Shown in pieces: positions 1 through 9,637 of a DNA stretch of 64,000 nucleotides; within the stretch, counting starts at the first letter, position 1, and each line of letters begins with the position of its first letter. The notes under the pieces were generated by a model. It saw only the letters and a program-made list of their open reading frames with translations. It was not told the origin of the DNA and ran no database searches. The position numbers and the translations under genes were made by a program. The DNA comes from Enteractinococcus coprophilus (GTDB lineage Bacteria > Actinomycetota > Actinomycetes > Actinomycetales > Micrococcaceae), in NCBI RefSeq assembly GCF_006716305.1, contig NZ_VFOU01000002.1, positions 248,001 through 312,000 of the forward strand. The letters are read 5' to 3'.

Positions 1-3000
1 TGCCCACCACCTCGCAGCACACTTCGGATATCGCACCCTGGCAGCTGGATGACCAAGCGATCCAGCAGGTTCGCACCTGGTTGGCGCGGGCCACCAATAT
101 CACACCTGATGCCTCGGCACAGCAGCTGGCCGGAGTCCTCAAAGACCCCCACGGTTTAGGATTCACCGTGGGCTTTGTAGATCGCGTGATCCGACCAGAA
201 GACAACGCGACAGCAGGACAGGCACTAGCAGGTATCGCGCAAAATGTGCCAGATTTCTTACCGTGGTATCTGCAAACCGCAGTCAAGGCCGGGGGCAAAC
301 TTGCTCGTATCGCGCCCGATGCGATCGTACCGACTGCACAGTCAGCACTTCGTTCACTGGTTGGCCACCTCGTGATCGATGCTCGCGACCCGCATCTTGG
401 CCGGGCTATCAAACGCCTACGCACCGACGGGATCAGCCTCAATATTAATTTGCTTGGTGAGGCCATCCTGGGGCAGAACGAGGCAGAGAACCGCCTTGCC
501 GCCACACTTGAGCTGATTCAACGAACAGACGTCGACTACGTCTCGGTCAAAGTTTCCGCCACGGTGGCACCGCATAACCACTGGGCCTATAACGAAGCCG
601 TAGAGAACATTGTTGGCCAGTTGCGTCCGCTCTACCGAGCTGCAATGAACTCTGTTCCGGTGACGTTCATCAACTTGGACATGGAGGAATATAAAGACCT
701 CGAGCTCACCCTGGATGTGTTTCGACGGCTCATTTCAGAACCCGAGTTCCAGCACTTTTCGTCCGGCATCGTCTTGCAGGCCTACCTGCCAGATGCCTAT
801 CAGGCCATGGTGGATCTGCAGGAATTTGCCGCACAACGGGTGGCACACGGCGAGGCGCCCATTAAAGTCCGGGTGGTCAAGGGCGCGAACTTGCCGATGG
901 AAAAGGTCCAGGCGGCCATGCATGACTGGCCCCAAACCGTCTGGCCAACCAAACAGGATACCGACACCAACTACAAGCGGATACTGAATTATGCGCTCAC
1001 CCCGCAACGCTTGGCGAATGTAGGAATCGGCGTTGCCGGGCATAACCTATTTGATATCGCCTTGGCCTATCTCCTGATGCAACATCGCGGTATTGAAATC
1101 AACGGCCCGGTGGATTTCGAGATGCTGCTGGGTATGGCGACCGCTCAGGCCGAGGCCGTCCGCGCCGATGTGGGGCGATTGCTGTTGTACACCCCCGTGG
1201 TCCATCCAGACGAATTCGATGTTGCGATCTCGTATCTTGTTCGACGGCTAGAAGAAGGCGCCTCGCAAGACAACTTCATGTCGGCGGTCTATGAACTCGG
1301 CGATCCTGAGCTATTCGATCGCGAGGCAGAGCGATTCCGGGCCTCACTTGCTCAGTTAGAAATCGAAGCGAACCTGATTCCGAAACCCCGTAGACAACAA
1401 AACCGTGCCATAGAAGACTACTCCCAGGCGTCACCACCGGAATTTGCTAACGCGGTGGATACCGATCCTGACTTGCCACAAAACCGTGCGTGGGGTCGAG
1501 CCATCCTAAATCGAATGGCTGATTCCAAGTTGGGCGAAGACCTGGTGGCCTCACACGAGGTCACCAGCCAGAAACAACTCAACGACGTCATCACCTCAGC
1601 CACAAAAGCTGGTGCAACCTGGCAGGATCTGCCACTACAGACCCGAAGCCAAGTCCTGATTCGCATCGGCGATCATCTGGCAAAAAATCGGGCTCGACTC
1701 ATTGAGGTGATGGGCTCAGAGACTGGTAAGACCATCGATCGGGCCGACCCTGAAGTATCCGAAGGGATCGACTTTGCCCGCTATTACGGTCAACAGTGCC
1801 TGGAACTAGTGAACATCATTGGGGCGACGCCACATCCGGTGGGTTTGACCGTGGTAACACCGCCCTGGAATTTTCCGATGGCCATCCCCACCGGGTCAAT
1901 CACCTCTGCACTGGCTGCCGGGTCCCCGGTGATCGTCAAGCCCGCGCCACAAGCCCAGCGCACTGTCGCCGTCATCGTCCAAGCCATCTGGGATGCTCTC
2001 GATGAGTTCGACCTACCGCATGAAATCGTCACGTATGTGATTGCTGACGAACATTCGGTTGGCTCGAATCTAGTGACCGATACCCGGGCCGAACGAGTGA
2101 TCCTGACCGGGGGATACGAAACGGCCAAGCTGTTTACCGAGCTGCGTCCAGAGATGCCGCTGTTTGGCGAAACCTCGGGCAAAAACGCGATCATCGTCAC
2201 GCCTTCGGCCGACCTCGATTTGGCCGTGGCCGACGTCGTGAATTCTGCCTTCAGCCACGCTGGCCAAAAATGCTCGGCAGCCTCCCTGGTGATCCTGGTC
2301 GGCCAAACTGCTCGCAGTAAACGTTTCCACCGACAACTGTTAGATGCAGTGAATTCCCTTATCGTTGATTACCCCACAAACCCGCAAGCGCAGATGGGTC
2401 CGGTTATTGAACCGCCCGGTGAGAAACTGACACGGGGGTTGACCAAGCTAGAAAACGGCCAGCGCTGGCACCTGCAACCCAAGCTTCTGGATGACACCGG
2501 CCGACTGTATTCGCCGGGCATCCGGTCAGGTATTCAACCGGGTTCCGAGTACCATATGACCGAGTATTTTGGCCCGGTCCTGGGCGTGATGGCGGCCCCA
2601 ACCCTGCAGGCGGCCATCGACTATGTCAATGCGGTTCCGTATGGGCTGACCTCAGGCATTCATTCCCTTGACCCGGAGGAAATTGCGTTGTGGACCGACC
2701 AGGTCGTGGCAGGAAACCTCTACATCAACCGCGGGATTACCGGCGCAATCGTCCGGCGCCAACCCTTTGGCGGGTGGAAGCGTTCATCTATTGGTCCCGG
2801 GGCGAAAGCCGGCGGACCAAACTACCTGTTGGCCCTGACAGATTGGGCCGATGCTGCAGCTACGGTACCAACGATCCAGGACGATCTGGCTGCACACCTC
2901 AGAAAGACCACCAGTTCAGTACTGGATGCGGTTGATGCCAGGTGGTTGACCCAGGCTGTTGCCCATGACGCCACAGCTGTGGAGACCTATACCGGCCAGC

Positions 3001-3542
3001 ACGACATTTCGAATCTGCAAGTCGAAGTAAACATTCTGCGATACCGTCCGGTGCCGGTCACCATACGGGTCACAGACACCGACTCGAAGGCCCTCGCCCA
3101 AGCGCTCCGGGTCGGATATGCCGGCATTCGCGCTCAACGCGCTGTTGCCACCGGTAAGGGCACCGGGGCGTTGCCGATGAATATACTCTCTTTGCCCTCC
3201 CACACTCCCGAAGCCCTCACCAAAGCATTCAACGCGACGAATGTGCGCGTCGTCTTTGAAGATACGACGTCGTGGTTGGAACGCGCTCGGAGTTTGGCCC
3301 AGGCAGACCCAACGAAAGGATCTCAGCGCATTCGGCTCATTGGTGATGACGAGACAGCGGCCACGATCAAAGTTACAGTTCAGACCCCAGAAGTTGCCGT
3401 ATACCGGCAGCCGGTCACTTCGGCGGGCCGATTAGAGATGCTGCCGTTTCTTCGGGAACAGTCGGTGACGATGACAGCTCACCGATTTGGCACCATCAAC
3501 GATCTACCGCAGCAAGCTCTCGGAGAGATACATTTCGGTTAA
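1..3542 (+). CDS. putA: Bifunctional proline dehydrogenase / L-glutamate gamma-semialdehyde dehydrogenase PutA (5' edge cut)
   Basis: Oxidises proline to P5C (FAD-linked PRODH) and then to glutamate (NAD-dependent aldehyde dehydrogenase). The frame is open to the left edge, and the codon straddling the edge ends in TG, so the true NTG start may lie one base outside the window; the first internal start, TTG at 81, is less likely. The PRODH half (about residues 100-430) shows the family blocks NLLGEAILG, NLDMEEYKD and VRVVKGAN. The ALDH half (about 530-960) has TPPWNFPMAIP, the general base in FGETSGKN (about 722) and the catalytic Cys in GQKCSA (about 757). About 200 C-terminal residues follow, as in long actinobacterial PutA. 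No DNA-binding ribbon-helix-helix is visible at the N terminus, so it is unlikely to repress itself as enterobacterial PutA does. Confidence 0.95.
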   Translation, partial: PTTSQHTSDIAPWQLDDQAIQQVRTWLARATNITPDASAQQLAGVLKDPHGLGFTVGFVDRVIRPEDNATAGQALAGIAQNVPDFLPWYLQTAVKAGGKLARIAPDAIVPTAQSALRSLVGHLVIDARDPHLGRAIKRLRTDGISLNINLLGEAILGQNEAENRLAATLELIQRTDVDYVSVKVSATVAPHNHWAYNEAVENIVGQLRPLYRAAMNSVPVTFINLDMEEYKDLELTLDVFRRLISEPEFQHFSSGIVLQAYLPDAYQAMVDLQEFAAQRVAHGEAPIKVRVVKGANLPMEKVQAAMHDWPQTVWPTKQDTDTNYKRILNYALTPQRLANVGIGVAGHNLFDIALAYLLMQHRGIEINGPVDFEMLLGMATAQAEAVRADVGRLLLYTPVVHPDEFDVAISYLVRRLEEGASQDNFMSAVYELGDPELFDREAERFRASLAQLEIEANLIPKPRRQQNRAIEDYSQASPPEFANAVDTDPDLPQNRAWGRAILNRMADSKLGEDLVASHEVTSQKQLNDVITSATKAGATWQDLPLQTRSQVLIRIGDHLAKNRARLIEVMGSETGKTIDRADPEVSEGIDFARYYGQQCLELVNIIGATPHPVGLTVVTPPWNFPMAIPTGSITSALAAGSPVIVKPAPQAQRTVAVIVQAIWDALDEFDLPHEIVTYVIADEHSVGSNLVTDTRAERVILTGGYETAKLFTELRPEMPLFGETSGKNAIIVTPSADLDLAVADVVNSAFSHAGQKCSAASLVILVGQTARSKRFHRQLLDAVNSLIVDYPTNPQAQMGPVIEPPGEKLTRGLTKLENGQRWHLQPKLLDDTGRLYSPGIRSGIQPGSEYHMTEYFGPVLGVMAAPTLQAAIDYVNAVPYGLTSGIHSLDPEEIALWTDQVVAGNLYINRGITGAIVRRQPFGGWKRSSIGPGAKAGGPNYLLALTDWADAAATVPTIQDDLAAHLRKTTSSVLDAVDARWLTQAVAHDATAVETYTGQHDISNLQVEVNILRYRPVPVTIRVTDTDSKALAQALRVGYAGIRAQRAVATGKGTGALPMNILSLPSHTPEALTKAFNATNVRVVFEDTTSWLERARSLAQADPTKGSQRIRLIGDDETAATIKVTVQTPEVAVYRQPVTSAGRLEMLPFLREQSVTMTAHRFGTINDLPQQALGEIHFG

Positions 3543-3569
3543 TCGCTGCCAAAGAACTTCAAGCTACGG

Positions 3570-3818
3570 TCAAAAACGCTGTCGATCATCGGGTTTTTTT
3601 GGAGTGTCATGGCGCGTCGAGGCGTCGGTTTGCTTGCGGTCATATGCCCGCATTTGACTCCAGGAAAACAAGACGACGGCAAACAGCAACATGAGCCATG
3701 ATCGCTCTGATCCGAAAAATGTTTCGTTGTTGATGAGCACCGCTAAGAGTTCCACGACGACAACAACAATGGCACCCACCATCCCACCGACCAGAGCGGC
3801 TTTCATCTTGCCATGCAT
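3570..3818 (-). CDS. Small two-helix membrane protein, unknown function
   Basis: Encodes 82 residues. Two hydrophobic segments (about residues 5-27 and 38-55) are joined by a short polar loop, followed by a basic, polar C-terminal tail of about 25 residues. I chose the ATG of MHGKMKAAL because an AGGAGG sequence sits about 7 nt upstream; an upstream in-frame ATG would overlap the end of the neighbouring ABC transporter gene and lacks such a site. It lies 26 nt downstream of the two-gene ABC exporter on the same strand and is probably co-transcribed. I do not recognise a family. It could be an accessory subunit of the exporter, but only its position supports that. Confidence 0.7.
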   Translation of the reverse strand: MHGKMKAALVGGMVGAIVVVVVELLAVLINNETFFGSERSWLMLLFAVVLFSWSQMRAYDRKQTDASTRHDTPKKPDDRQRF

Positions 3819-3844
3819 ATTGTTGTCCTCCTGACGTGTTGGGA

Positions 3845-5668
3845 TCACTGCTGTTCAGCGTCGCTGAGGGAATCCTGCCAAGCTTGATGCAGTTGTGCAA
3901 ATTGCCCACCGGCTTCAATGAGTTCTTCGGGCGTGCCGTCTTCAACAATTTGTCCGCCTTCGACAACCAAGACTCGATCGGCAATCATCACCGTTGAGAG
4001 GCGGTGAGCGATAATAAATGACGTGCGCTCTCCAAGCAGTTCTTTGAGGCCTTCTTGGACGAGGGCTTCGGTTGGTGCATCAAGTGACGACGTCGCCTCA
4101 TCCAGGATCAAGACCGTTGGATCGGCTAGAAAGGCCCGAGCAAAGGAGACTAGCTGACGTTGACCAGCAGACATGCGACCACCTTTGGCTCGCACATCGG
4201 TATCAAATCCCTCTGGGAGCTTGTCGATAAAGGTATCAGCACCGATAATTGCTGCAGCTGCTCGGATCTCTTCTCGAGATGCTGCAGGATTACCGATCGC
4301 AATGTTCTGTGCTACTGAACCCGAAAACAAATACGACTCCTGGGTTACCATCACAATGTGTTGGGTCAGGGTTTCCATGTCGAGGTCTTTGAGATTGACG
4401 CCGTCCAGGGTAATGGTCCCATTGCTGGGGTCGTAAAACCGGGCCATGAGCTTCGCGATGGTCGACTTGCCCGCACCCGTTGAGCCGACGATAGCAACGG
4501 TTTGTCCCGCCGGGACGTGCAGCGAGGTCGGCTGGAGCGCCAAGGGGAGATCATCGTGATACCGGAACGAGACGTCGTGGAATTCGATCTCTCCGGATGC
4601 TTTTTCTAATGCGACTGGTTCCTGGGGATTCGTGACCGAGGGTTTTTCTGCCAGAAGGCCAGAGATCTTTTCCAGTGCGGCCACCGCTGACTGAAATGTG
4701 TTGTAGAAGTTCGCTATTTCGTCGATCGGTTGGAAGAAGCGGCGGGCGTAGAGGACCAGCGCAATGAGCACACCAACCTGCAGCTCGCCTCCGAGCACGC
4801 GGAAACCACCAACCATCAACACCGCGGCGATGGTGATGGAGGAGAGCCAGCGCAAGGTTGGTTGATAAATGCCAAACAGCTGAATCGAGCGCAACGCGGA
4901 CTGCCGGTGATCTTCAGCAAGCTGCTCGTAGCGTTCGCCATTTGCCTGCTGGCGGCGGTACGTTTTCACTGCACGAATGCCCGAGACGGTTTCGACGAAA
5001 TGCGAGATCAGGCGGGCGGAGTTCGTCTGGATCTGGCGGTAGATTACCGAAGACCGCTTCTGGAACCACACGGTGAGCATCGTGGCGGGCACCAACAGAC
5101 CGGCCATGACCACACCGGAGGGCAGATCCATGGTCAGAATCAGCACCATGGTAAAGACCATTTGCAGTACGGATCCGACCATAATGTCTAGCCCCGAGTT
5201 CAACAGCTGGGCCAGCGCATCCATATCGGAGGTCTGGCGGGCGACGGTGCGTCCGGAGGCATAGGATTCGTGAAACTTCATGTCGAGCCGCTGGCTATGC
5301 AAAAACAGTCGTCGTCGTAATCCATACAGCATGGTCTGACCAAGTGTCATATTCCAGCGGATGAACACATACATCAGCCCGCCGGCTACCAAAGCAGCCA
5401 CGATCTGGGCGACTGAAGCTGCCACCGCCGGGGTGGCGTTGCCCTCGAGTAGGGCTGGGATGCCGTTATCGATACCCCAGGCAATGATCGCCGGACCGGC
5501 CACTGATGCCAATTGGGCAATGACGACAACTATCGAAAGACCTGCGAGCTGCCATCGATACGGTTGCAGTAACGTACCCAGCAGCCGAAGCGAGGCCCGC
5601 CGTTCAGCGCGCGTCATCCGCTGGTAGTCTGCTGCCCCTGTACCCCGTGCACGTCCAGAACCGCTCAT
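3845..5668 (-). CDS. ABC exporter half-transporter, catalytic-Glu subunit of a heterodimer
   Basis: A fused transmembrane and nucleotide-binding half-transporter of 607 residues (MsbA/BmrA-like multidrug or lipid exporter class). About six membrane segments occupy residues 35-330. The ATPase domain carries Walker A GSTGAGKST (about residue 399), Walker B LILDEATSSLD with the catalytic Glu, and the H-loop IIAHR. Its signature motif is MSAGQRQ rather than the usual LSGGQ. The upstream partner gene overlaps it by 4 nt and has the complementary defect (Asp in place of the Walker B Glu), the arrangement of asymmetric heterodimers such as TM287/288 or BmrCD. The substrate cannot be read from sequence. 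Confidence 0.93.
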   Translation of the reverse strand: MSGSGRARGTGAADYQRMTRAERRASLRLLGTLLQPYRWQLAGLSIVVVIAQLASVAGPAIIAWGIDNGIPALLEGNATPAVAASVAQIVAALVAGGLMYVFIRWNMTLGQTMLYGLRRRLFLHSQRLDMKFHESYASGRTVARQTSDMDALAQLLNSGLDIMVGSVLQMVFTMVLILTMDLPSGVVMAGLLVPATMLTVWFQKRSSVIYRQIQTNSARLISHFVETVSGIRAVKTYRRQQANGERYEQLAEDHRQSALRSIQLFGIYQPTLRWLSSITIAAVLMVGGFRVLGGELQVGVLIALVLYARRFFQPIDEIANFYNTFQSAVAALEKISGLLAEKPSVTNPQEPVALEKASGEIEFHDVSFRYHDDLPLALQPTSLHVPAGQTVAIVGSTGAGKSTIAKLMARFYDPSNGTITLDGVNLKDLDMETLTQHIVMVTQESYLFSGSVAQNIAIGNPAASREEIRAAAAIIGADTFIDKLPEGFDTDVRAKGGRMSAGQRQLVSFARAFLADPTVLILDEATSSLDAPTEALVQEGLKELLGERTSFIIAHRLSTVMIADRVLVVEGGQIVEDGTPEELIEAGGQFAQLHQAWQDSLSDAEQQ

Positions 5669-7437
5669 GATTGCACCTCCCAGGCATCTTCAGTCTGACT
5701 GGCCATAATATAGCGGTACCGAGCTGAGGTTCGGAGTAATTCCTGGTGGGTTCCAACCGCTACGATTTTCCCGTCGTCCAGTAGCGCGACTCGATCTGCC
5801 AGGGCAACGGTCGAGGACCGATGCGCGATGATAAAGGTGGTCGTGTTATCTAGTACTTCGCGCAGCTGGGCGATGACTCGTTCTTCGGTTTTAGTATCCA
5901 GCGCCGACAGCGGATCATCCAGCAGTAGCAGCGCTGGACGCGAGGCAATCGCCCGGGCTAAAGCGATGCGTTGTCGCTGGCCTCCGGACAACGAGAAACC
6001 TTGTTCACCGATATGCGTATCGAGCCCCTGGGCCAGGCCGGCAACAAAACCTGCATCCGCGGCGTGCAGGGCTTCCCAAGCAATGTCTTCTTGAACGTCC
6101 TCCGGAAGGGCTGGATCAACCCCAAGAAGCACGTTCTCTCGCACTGAGAAAGAAAACAGTGTCGTATCTTCGAATGCAAAGGCCGTGAGACGACGGAGAT
6201 CATCCAGGTCCATATCGTGCACGGAGACGCCATCTATTGCGATGCGACCCCCGGTGATGTCAAAAATACGTGGCACCAATTGCAACAGCGTCGATTTTCC
6301 ATTGCCTGTCACACCGACCAACGCCAGAGTTTCACCGGGACGAATATGCAGGTTCACGCCACGGAATAAGTCCGGTGTGTCCTCTGGCGCATCATGAAAG
6401 CGAAAGTGCACGTCTTCCATGACCAGTTCCCCGGTTGCGTTATCAAAGTCCACCCCAGCCGAGTTTTTCGGAGAAACAATCGTATTTTCGGTATCCATAA
6501 CTTCGAAATACCGTTCCAAGGCGGTGGTGGTCTGGACTGCCTGGCCAAAGAGCATGCCCAACATCCTGGTGGGACCGACGACCAGCGTGGCTGTGGCGAA
6601 GAAACTGGCCAATTCACCGACGTTCATGGCGCCAGCATTGACCTGCAGGAGCCCGAGGAGTAAGCAGATCCCAAGCATCGTCTCGGGTAGTGCCAGCATG
6701 AACATGTCAAACCTGGCCAGGGTGGTGGCTTTACGAATTTCATTATTCCGGAGCGAGACCGCATCGGTATCGAAATTTGACAGTGCTTGCTTGCTGCGTC
6801 CAAACGCTTTGAGTACCCGGATACCTTGGACAGACTGCTCTACCGTCGTAGAGATTTCACCGTTGAGATCCTGAGAGCGACGTGTCAGGACCGAGTAATC
6901 ACGCTGGAACCGGTACGTTAGCACCACAATAGGTATAACGATGACCAGAAAGATGCTCGCTAGCAGTATCGAGGACCGTGACATCATAAAGATCCCCACC
7001 AGCACGGTGGCGGCCGAAGAGACCGTCATGATCATGCCAAACGCAATCCAGCGGCGGATCTGTGTCACGTCCTGCTGGGAACGGGACAGTAACTGGCCGG
7101 AACCCCAATCATTGTGAAATGCCACCGGCATATCAAGGATGCGGGTATAAAACCGAACACGCATTTGGCGCTCGGTTTCCGTTGAGGGGCCAACAGCAAA
7201 AATACGGCGCAACCATAGCAACACCGCCTCCACCAGCCCTAGGGCGATGACCACGCCACCTGCAATCCAGACGGTCGTTGCCGTGGGGGAGGTGTCCAAG
7301 CTATTGACCAGAAATTCGAGCACCTGGGGGATCATGAGCCCCACGATGGACGCCGCAATCGTGACGATCAACCCCATATAAAGACGGGGTCGGATGGGCT
7401 GAATGATCCGCCATAAGCGTGCCATGGCTGCTTTCAT
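5665..7437 (-). CDS. ABC exporter half-transporter, degenerate-site subunit of a heterodimer
   Basis: A 590-residue half-transporter: membrane domain (about residues 15-310), then an ATPase domain with Walker A GVTGNGKST (about 379), canonical signature LSGGQRQR, and H-loop IIAHR. Walker B reads LLLLDDP, so the catalytic Glu is Asp. This is the mark of the non-hydrolysing site in heterodimeric exporters. It is the first gene of the pair and overlaps the next by ATGA, so the two are translationally coupled. A strong GGAGG lies about 8 nt upstream of the ATG. Together they should form one exporter in the cytoplasmic membrane; substrate unknown. Confidence 0.93.
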   Translation of the reverse strand: MKAAMARLWRIIQPIRPRLYMGLIVTIAASIVGLMIPQVLEFLVNSLDTSPTATTVWIAGGVVIALGLVEAVLLWLRRIFAVGPSTETERQMRVRFYTRILDMPVAFHNDWGSGQLLSRSQQDVTQIRRWIAFGMIMTVSSAATVLVGIFMMSRSSILLASIFLVIVIPIVVLTYRFQRDYSVLTRRSQDLNGEISTTVEQSVQGIRVLKAFGRSKQALSNFDTDAVSLRNNEIRKATTLARFDMFMLALPETMLGICLLLGLLQVNAGAMNVGELASFFATATLVVGPTRMLGMLFGQAVQTTTALERYFEVMDTENTIVSPKNSAGVDFDNATGELVMEDVHFRFHDAPEDTPDLFRGVNLHIRPGETLALVGVTGNGKSTLLQLVPRIFDITGGRIAIDGVSVHDMDLDDLRRLTAFAFEDTTLFSFSVRENVLLGVDPALPEDVQEDIAWEALHAADAGFVAGLAQGLDTHIGEQGFSLSGGQRQRIALARAIASRPALLLLDDPLSALDTKTEERVIAQLREVLDNTTTFIIAHRSSTVALADRVALLDDGKIVAVGTHQELLRTSARYRYIMASQTEDAWEVQS

Positions 7438-7559
7438 GAACCATGCCTCCTATGACTGAACCGTTGGAACCGTTATCCCGCCTATAGTAGTGCTCTCAAG
7501 CTCACGAACTAAACAGATCCTGTCGAAGCGAAAACAGCAGCGATCCGACAGTAGGCCGA

Positions 7560-9089
7560 CTAACTGCGGTGATACAGAGATTTCCGCCAGTAGATGGGCT
7601 CGGCGGTGATCAGCATGCCCAGCTGTCGGAACATAGATTCATCGACCGAGCCCAGAATCGTGGTGGTGTGGACGTCGCATCCTCGCAGATGCTGCAGTTC
7701 AGCAATCGCTTTGCGCGCGTCATCGGATTCGGCTGCCGAGACCGACAATGCAATGAGCACTTCGTCGGTATGGAGCCGGGGGTTGATCGAGCCCAGGTGT
7801 CGGGTTTTCAGGGTCTGGATGGGTTCGATAGCCTGGGGACGCAAGAGGTGAACATCTTCGTCAATACCTGCCATGTATTTCAACGCGTTGAGCAACATTG
7901 CCGCAGAACATCCCAGCAGGTCCGATGTTTTGCCCGTCAAAATGGTGCCGTCGGGTAATTCCACCGCGCTTGCCGGCTGCCCAGTGCGTTCTGCAAGTCG
8001 CACAGCAGGGGTCACCACTGGACGGTCTTCTTTGGTTACACCGATGCGTTTCATAATGACTTCGATGCGAGATGAGACGGTGTGATCGGCGGTATCTTCG
8101 CGGCGCTCTTCAACGCGAGCCTTATACCAGCGCCGGATGACCTCTTGTCGAGCGGCTTCGGCACACACTGCATCATCGCTGATGCAGTGACCGGCCATGT
8201 TGACTCCCATGTCTGTGGGGGACTGATAGGGAGATTCCCCGTAGAGTTTTTCTAACATGGCCTTGAGCAAAGGAAAGGCTTCGACATCACGGTTATAACT
8301 TACGGCCTGTTCTTGGTAAGCGGCAAGGTGATAGGGGTCGATGATGTTGTTGTCATCGAGATCTGCGGTGGCTGCTTCATAGGCCTGATTTACCGGGTGT
8401 TGTAGGGGCAGATTCCAGATCGGGAAAGTTTCGAATTTGGCGTACCCGGAGCGGATACCATGTTGGTAATCGTGGTAAATCTGGGACATCGAAGCCGAAA
8501 GCTTGCCAGAGCCCGGGCCAGGCCCGGTGACCACCACTAAGGATCGAGTGGTGTGGGCATGCTGGTTCTGCCCAAAACCCTCAGGCGAGATAATAGTTTC
8601 AGTATCGGTGGGGTAGCCAATGGTGGGGTAGTGGTGCGTTACTTGAAGCCCAGCGCGCTGCATGCGATCGCTAAATGCTAGGGCGTTAGAATAATCCGCT
8701 GACAGTTGTGTAATGACCACGTGTTCGATCATGAAGCCTTCTTCACGGAAAATGTCAATCAGACGCATGGCTTCATCTTGATAGGTGATCCCGAGATCAG
8801 CCCGGACTTTTTCGTACTCAAGGTCCTTGGCGTTGAGTACCATCATAATCTCTAACTCATCTTTGAGCTGCTGGAGCATAGAGATTTTGTTATTCGGAGT
8901 AAAGCCCGGTAAGACGCGAGAGGCATGAAAATCATCAAAGAGTTTGCCGCCCATTTCGAGATATAGCTTGTTACCAAGCTGCTGGCGTCGCTGAGAAATA
9001 AACTGCGACTGCAGGGTGATATATTTTTGCGAGTCGAAACCCAGGTTTGGGCGAAATGATGATGTTAGGGTCAAATGCTCAGCGTCCAC
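7560..9089 (-). CDS. DUF1846 (UPF0371) family protein
   Basis: A 509-residue soluble protein that I recognise as DUF1846. The N-terminal block [18 protein letters not shown] and the internal [19 protein letters not shown] match the family; the latter is a glycine-rich, P-loop-like segment around residue 190. Length agrees with the family (about 500). The biochemical role of the family is not established to my knowledge. The annotated start is a GTG; the family usually begins close to the GFDSQKY block, so the first ~16 residues are less certain. It is divergent from nrdH across a 548-bp control region. No transmembrane segments or signal peptide are evident. Confidence 0.9.
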   Translation of the reverse strand: MDAEHLTLTSSFRPNLGFDSQKYITLQSQFISQRRQQLGNKLYLEMGGKLFDDFHASRVLPGFTPNNKISMLQQLKDELEIMMVLNAKDLEYEKVRADLGITYQDEAMRLIDIFREEGFMIEHVVITQLSADYSNALAFSDRMQRAGLQVTHHYPTIGYPTDTETIISPEGFGQNQHAHTTRSLVVVTGPGPGSGKLSASMSQIYHDYQHGIRSGYAKFETFPIWNLPLQHPVNQAYEAATADLDDNNIIDPYHLAAYQEQAVSYNRDVEAFPLLKAMLEKLYGESPYQSPTDMGVNMAGHCISDDAVCAEAARQEVIRRWYKARVEERREDTADHTVSSRIEVIMKRIGVTKEDRPVVTPAVRLAERTGQPASAVELPDGTILTGKTSDLLGCSAAMLLNALKYMAGIDEDVHLLRPQAIEPIQTLKTRHLGSINPRLHTDEVLIALSVSAAESDDARKAIAELQHLRGCDVHTTTILGSVDESMFRQLGMLITAEPIYWRKSLYHRS

Positions 9090-9231
9090 GAGACACTATT
9101 GTTCCATGGACCATGACGAGATCCCAGTTATGGGTCCTACAGCGCCAAGAAGAGCTGCAGATTTTGCTTCCTAGATACCAAGCCCTCATCTCTTGACAGA
9201 CTCTCTTAATATCCCGTACACCACAATTTGT

Positions 9232-9450
9232 TGTGGTCGTCACGGTTGTGGAACACAATCACTGGTGATTTCGGGATGCAACACGCCGTGTTGAAAAATT
9301 CTTTTTCTGTGGATCGAGGGGCGAGTAGCGCGGTGTGGGAATGTGGAGAACTTTTCTGTTGTTGCACTAATCCCGCACCAGAGCGCCGAAGTGTCAATGG
9401 GGGTACTTGTGGAATTCTCGCGACAAGGTTGTGGAGAACCCTGTGGGTGA
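9232..9450 (+). promoter_or_regulatory. Cluster of DnaA-box-like TGTGG motifs upstream of nrdHIEF
   Basis: Eight same-strand TGTGG motifs lie in about 220 bp, starting at 9232, 9247, 9308, 9334, 9342, 9408, 9430 and 9442. Two read TGTGGAGAA, one mismatch from the reverse of the DnaA box TTATCCACA. In random sequence fewer than one would be expected. DnaA is known to regulate nrd genes in E. coli; binding here is inference. Confidence 0.45.
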
Positions 9451-9465
9451 ATAATAAATGGGTGA

Positions 9466-9481
9466 GCACAACATCTAGTTA
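9466..9481 (+). promoter_or_regulatory. NrdR box 1
   Basis: GCACAACATCTAGTTA matches the 16-bp NrdR consensus (acaCwAtATaTwGtgt) at about 12 positions. It lies 32 bp from a second box, the roughly three-turn spacing reported for paired NrdR sites. NrdR is the ATP-cone repressor of ribonucleotide reductase genes; its own gene is not in this window. Confidence 0.7.
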
Positions 9482-9484
9482 TGC

Positions 9485-9513
9485 CTTGCGTTGTCGATCC
9501 CTAGATGTAGTAT
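9485..9513 (+). promoter_or_regulatory. Candidate promoter of nrdHIEF
   Basis: TTGCGT (-35) and TAGTAT (-10) are separated by 17 bp. NrdR box 2 covers the -10 and box 1 lies just upstream of the -35, a layout that suits repression. The match to consensus is modest. It would give a leader of about 115 nt before nrdH. Confidence 0.45.
9498..9513 (+). promoter_or_regulatory. NrdR box 2
   Basis: TCCCTAGATGTAGTAT matches about 11 of the 16 NrdR consensus positions, including the central A-T and the TAGT half. It starts 32 bp after box 1 and overlaps the likely -10 element. Confidence 0.65.
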
Positions 9514-9637
9514 TAAGTCAGTGGTTGAGCCCGATGAGGCGTTCACCAAGAATTCAATAGAAAAGCCGAGAGCCCCTCAGTTTTCTTGAGGATAGTGGCA
9601 TAGACCGGCACGAAGGCAACGACTTAAGGGAGAGATC

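Larger units (their letters stand above)
9090..9637. other. 548-bp divergent intergenic control region of nrdHIEF and the DUF1846 gene
   Basis: No convincing gene lies here. It holds, from left to right: a short dyad CCACAA-TTTG-TTGTGG at 9221-9236, a cluster of TGTGG motifs (9232-9450), two NrdR-like boxes, a likely promoter, and an AAGGGAGAG Shine-Dalgarno just before nrdH. Short open frames in both directions lack family resemblance and ribosome-binding sites. Confidence 0.75.

Noticed and set aside
9193-9212. TTGACA followed by TAATAT as a promoter
   Set aside because: The spacer is only about 8 bp, too short for a sigma-70-type promoter.
9206-9560. Short open frames on both strands between the DUF1846 gene and nrdH
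   Set aside because: They overlap the regulatory repeats, lack a Shine-Dalgarno and resemble no family.
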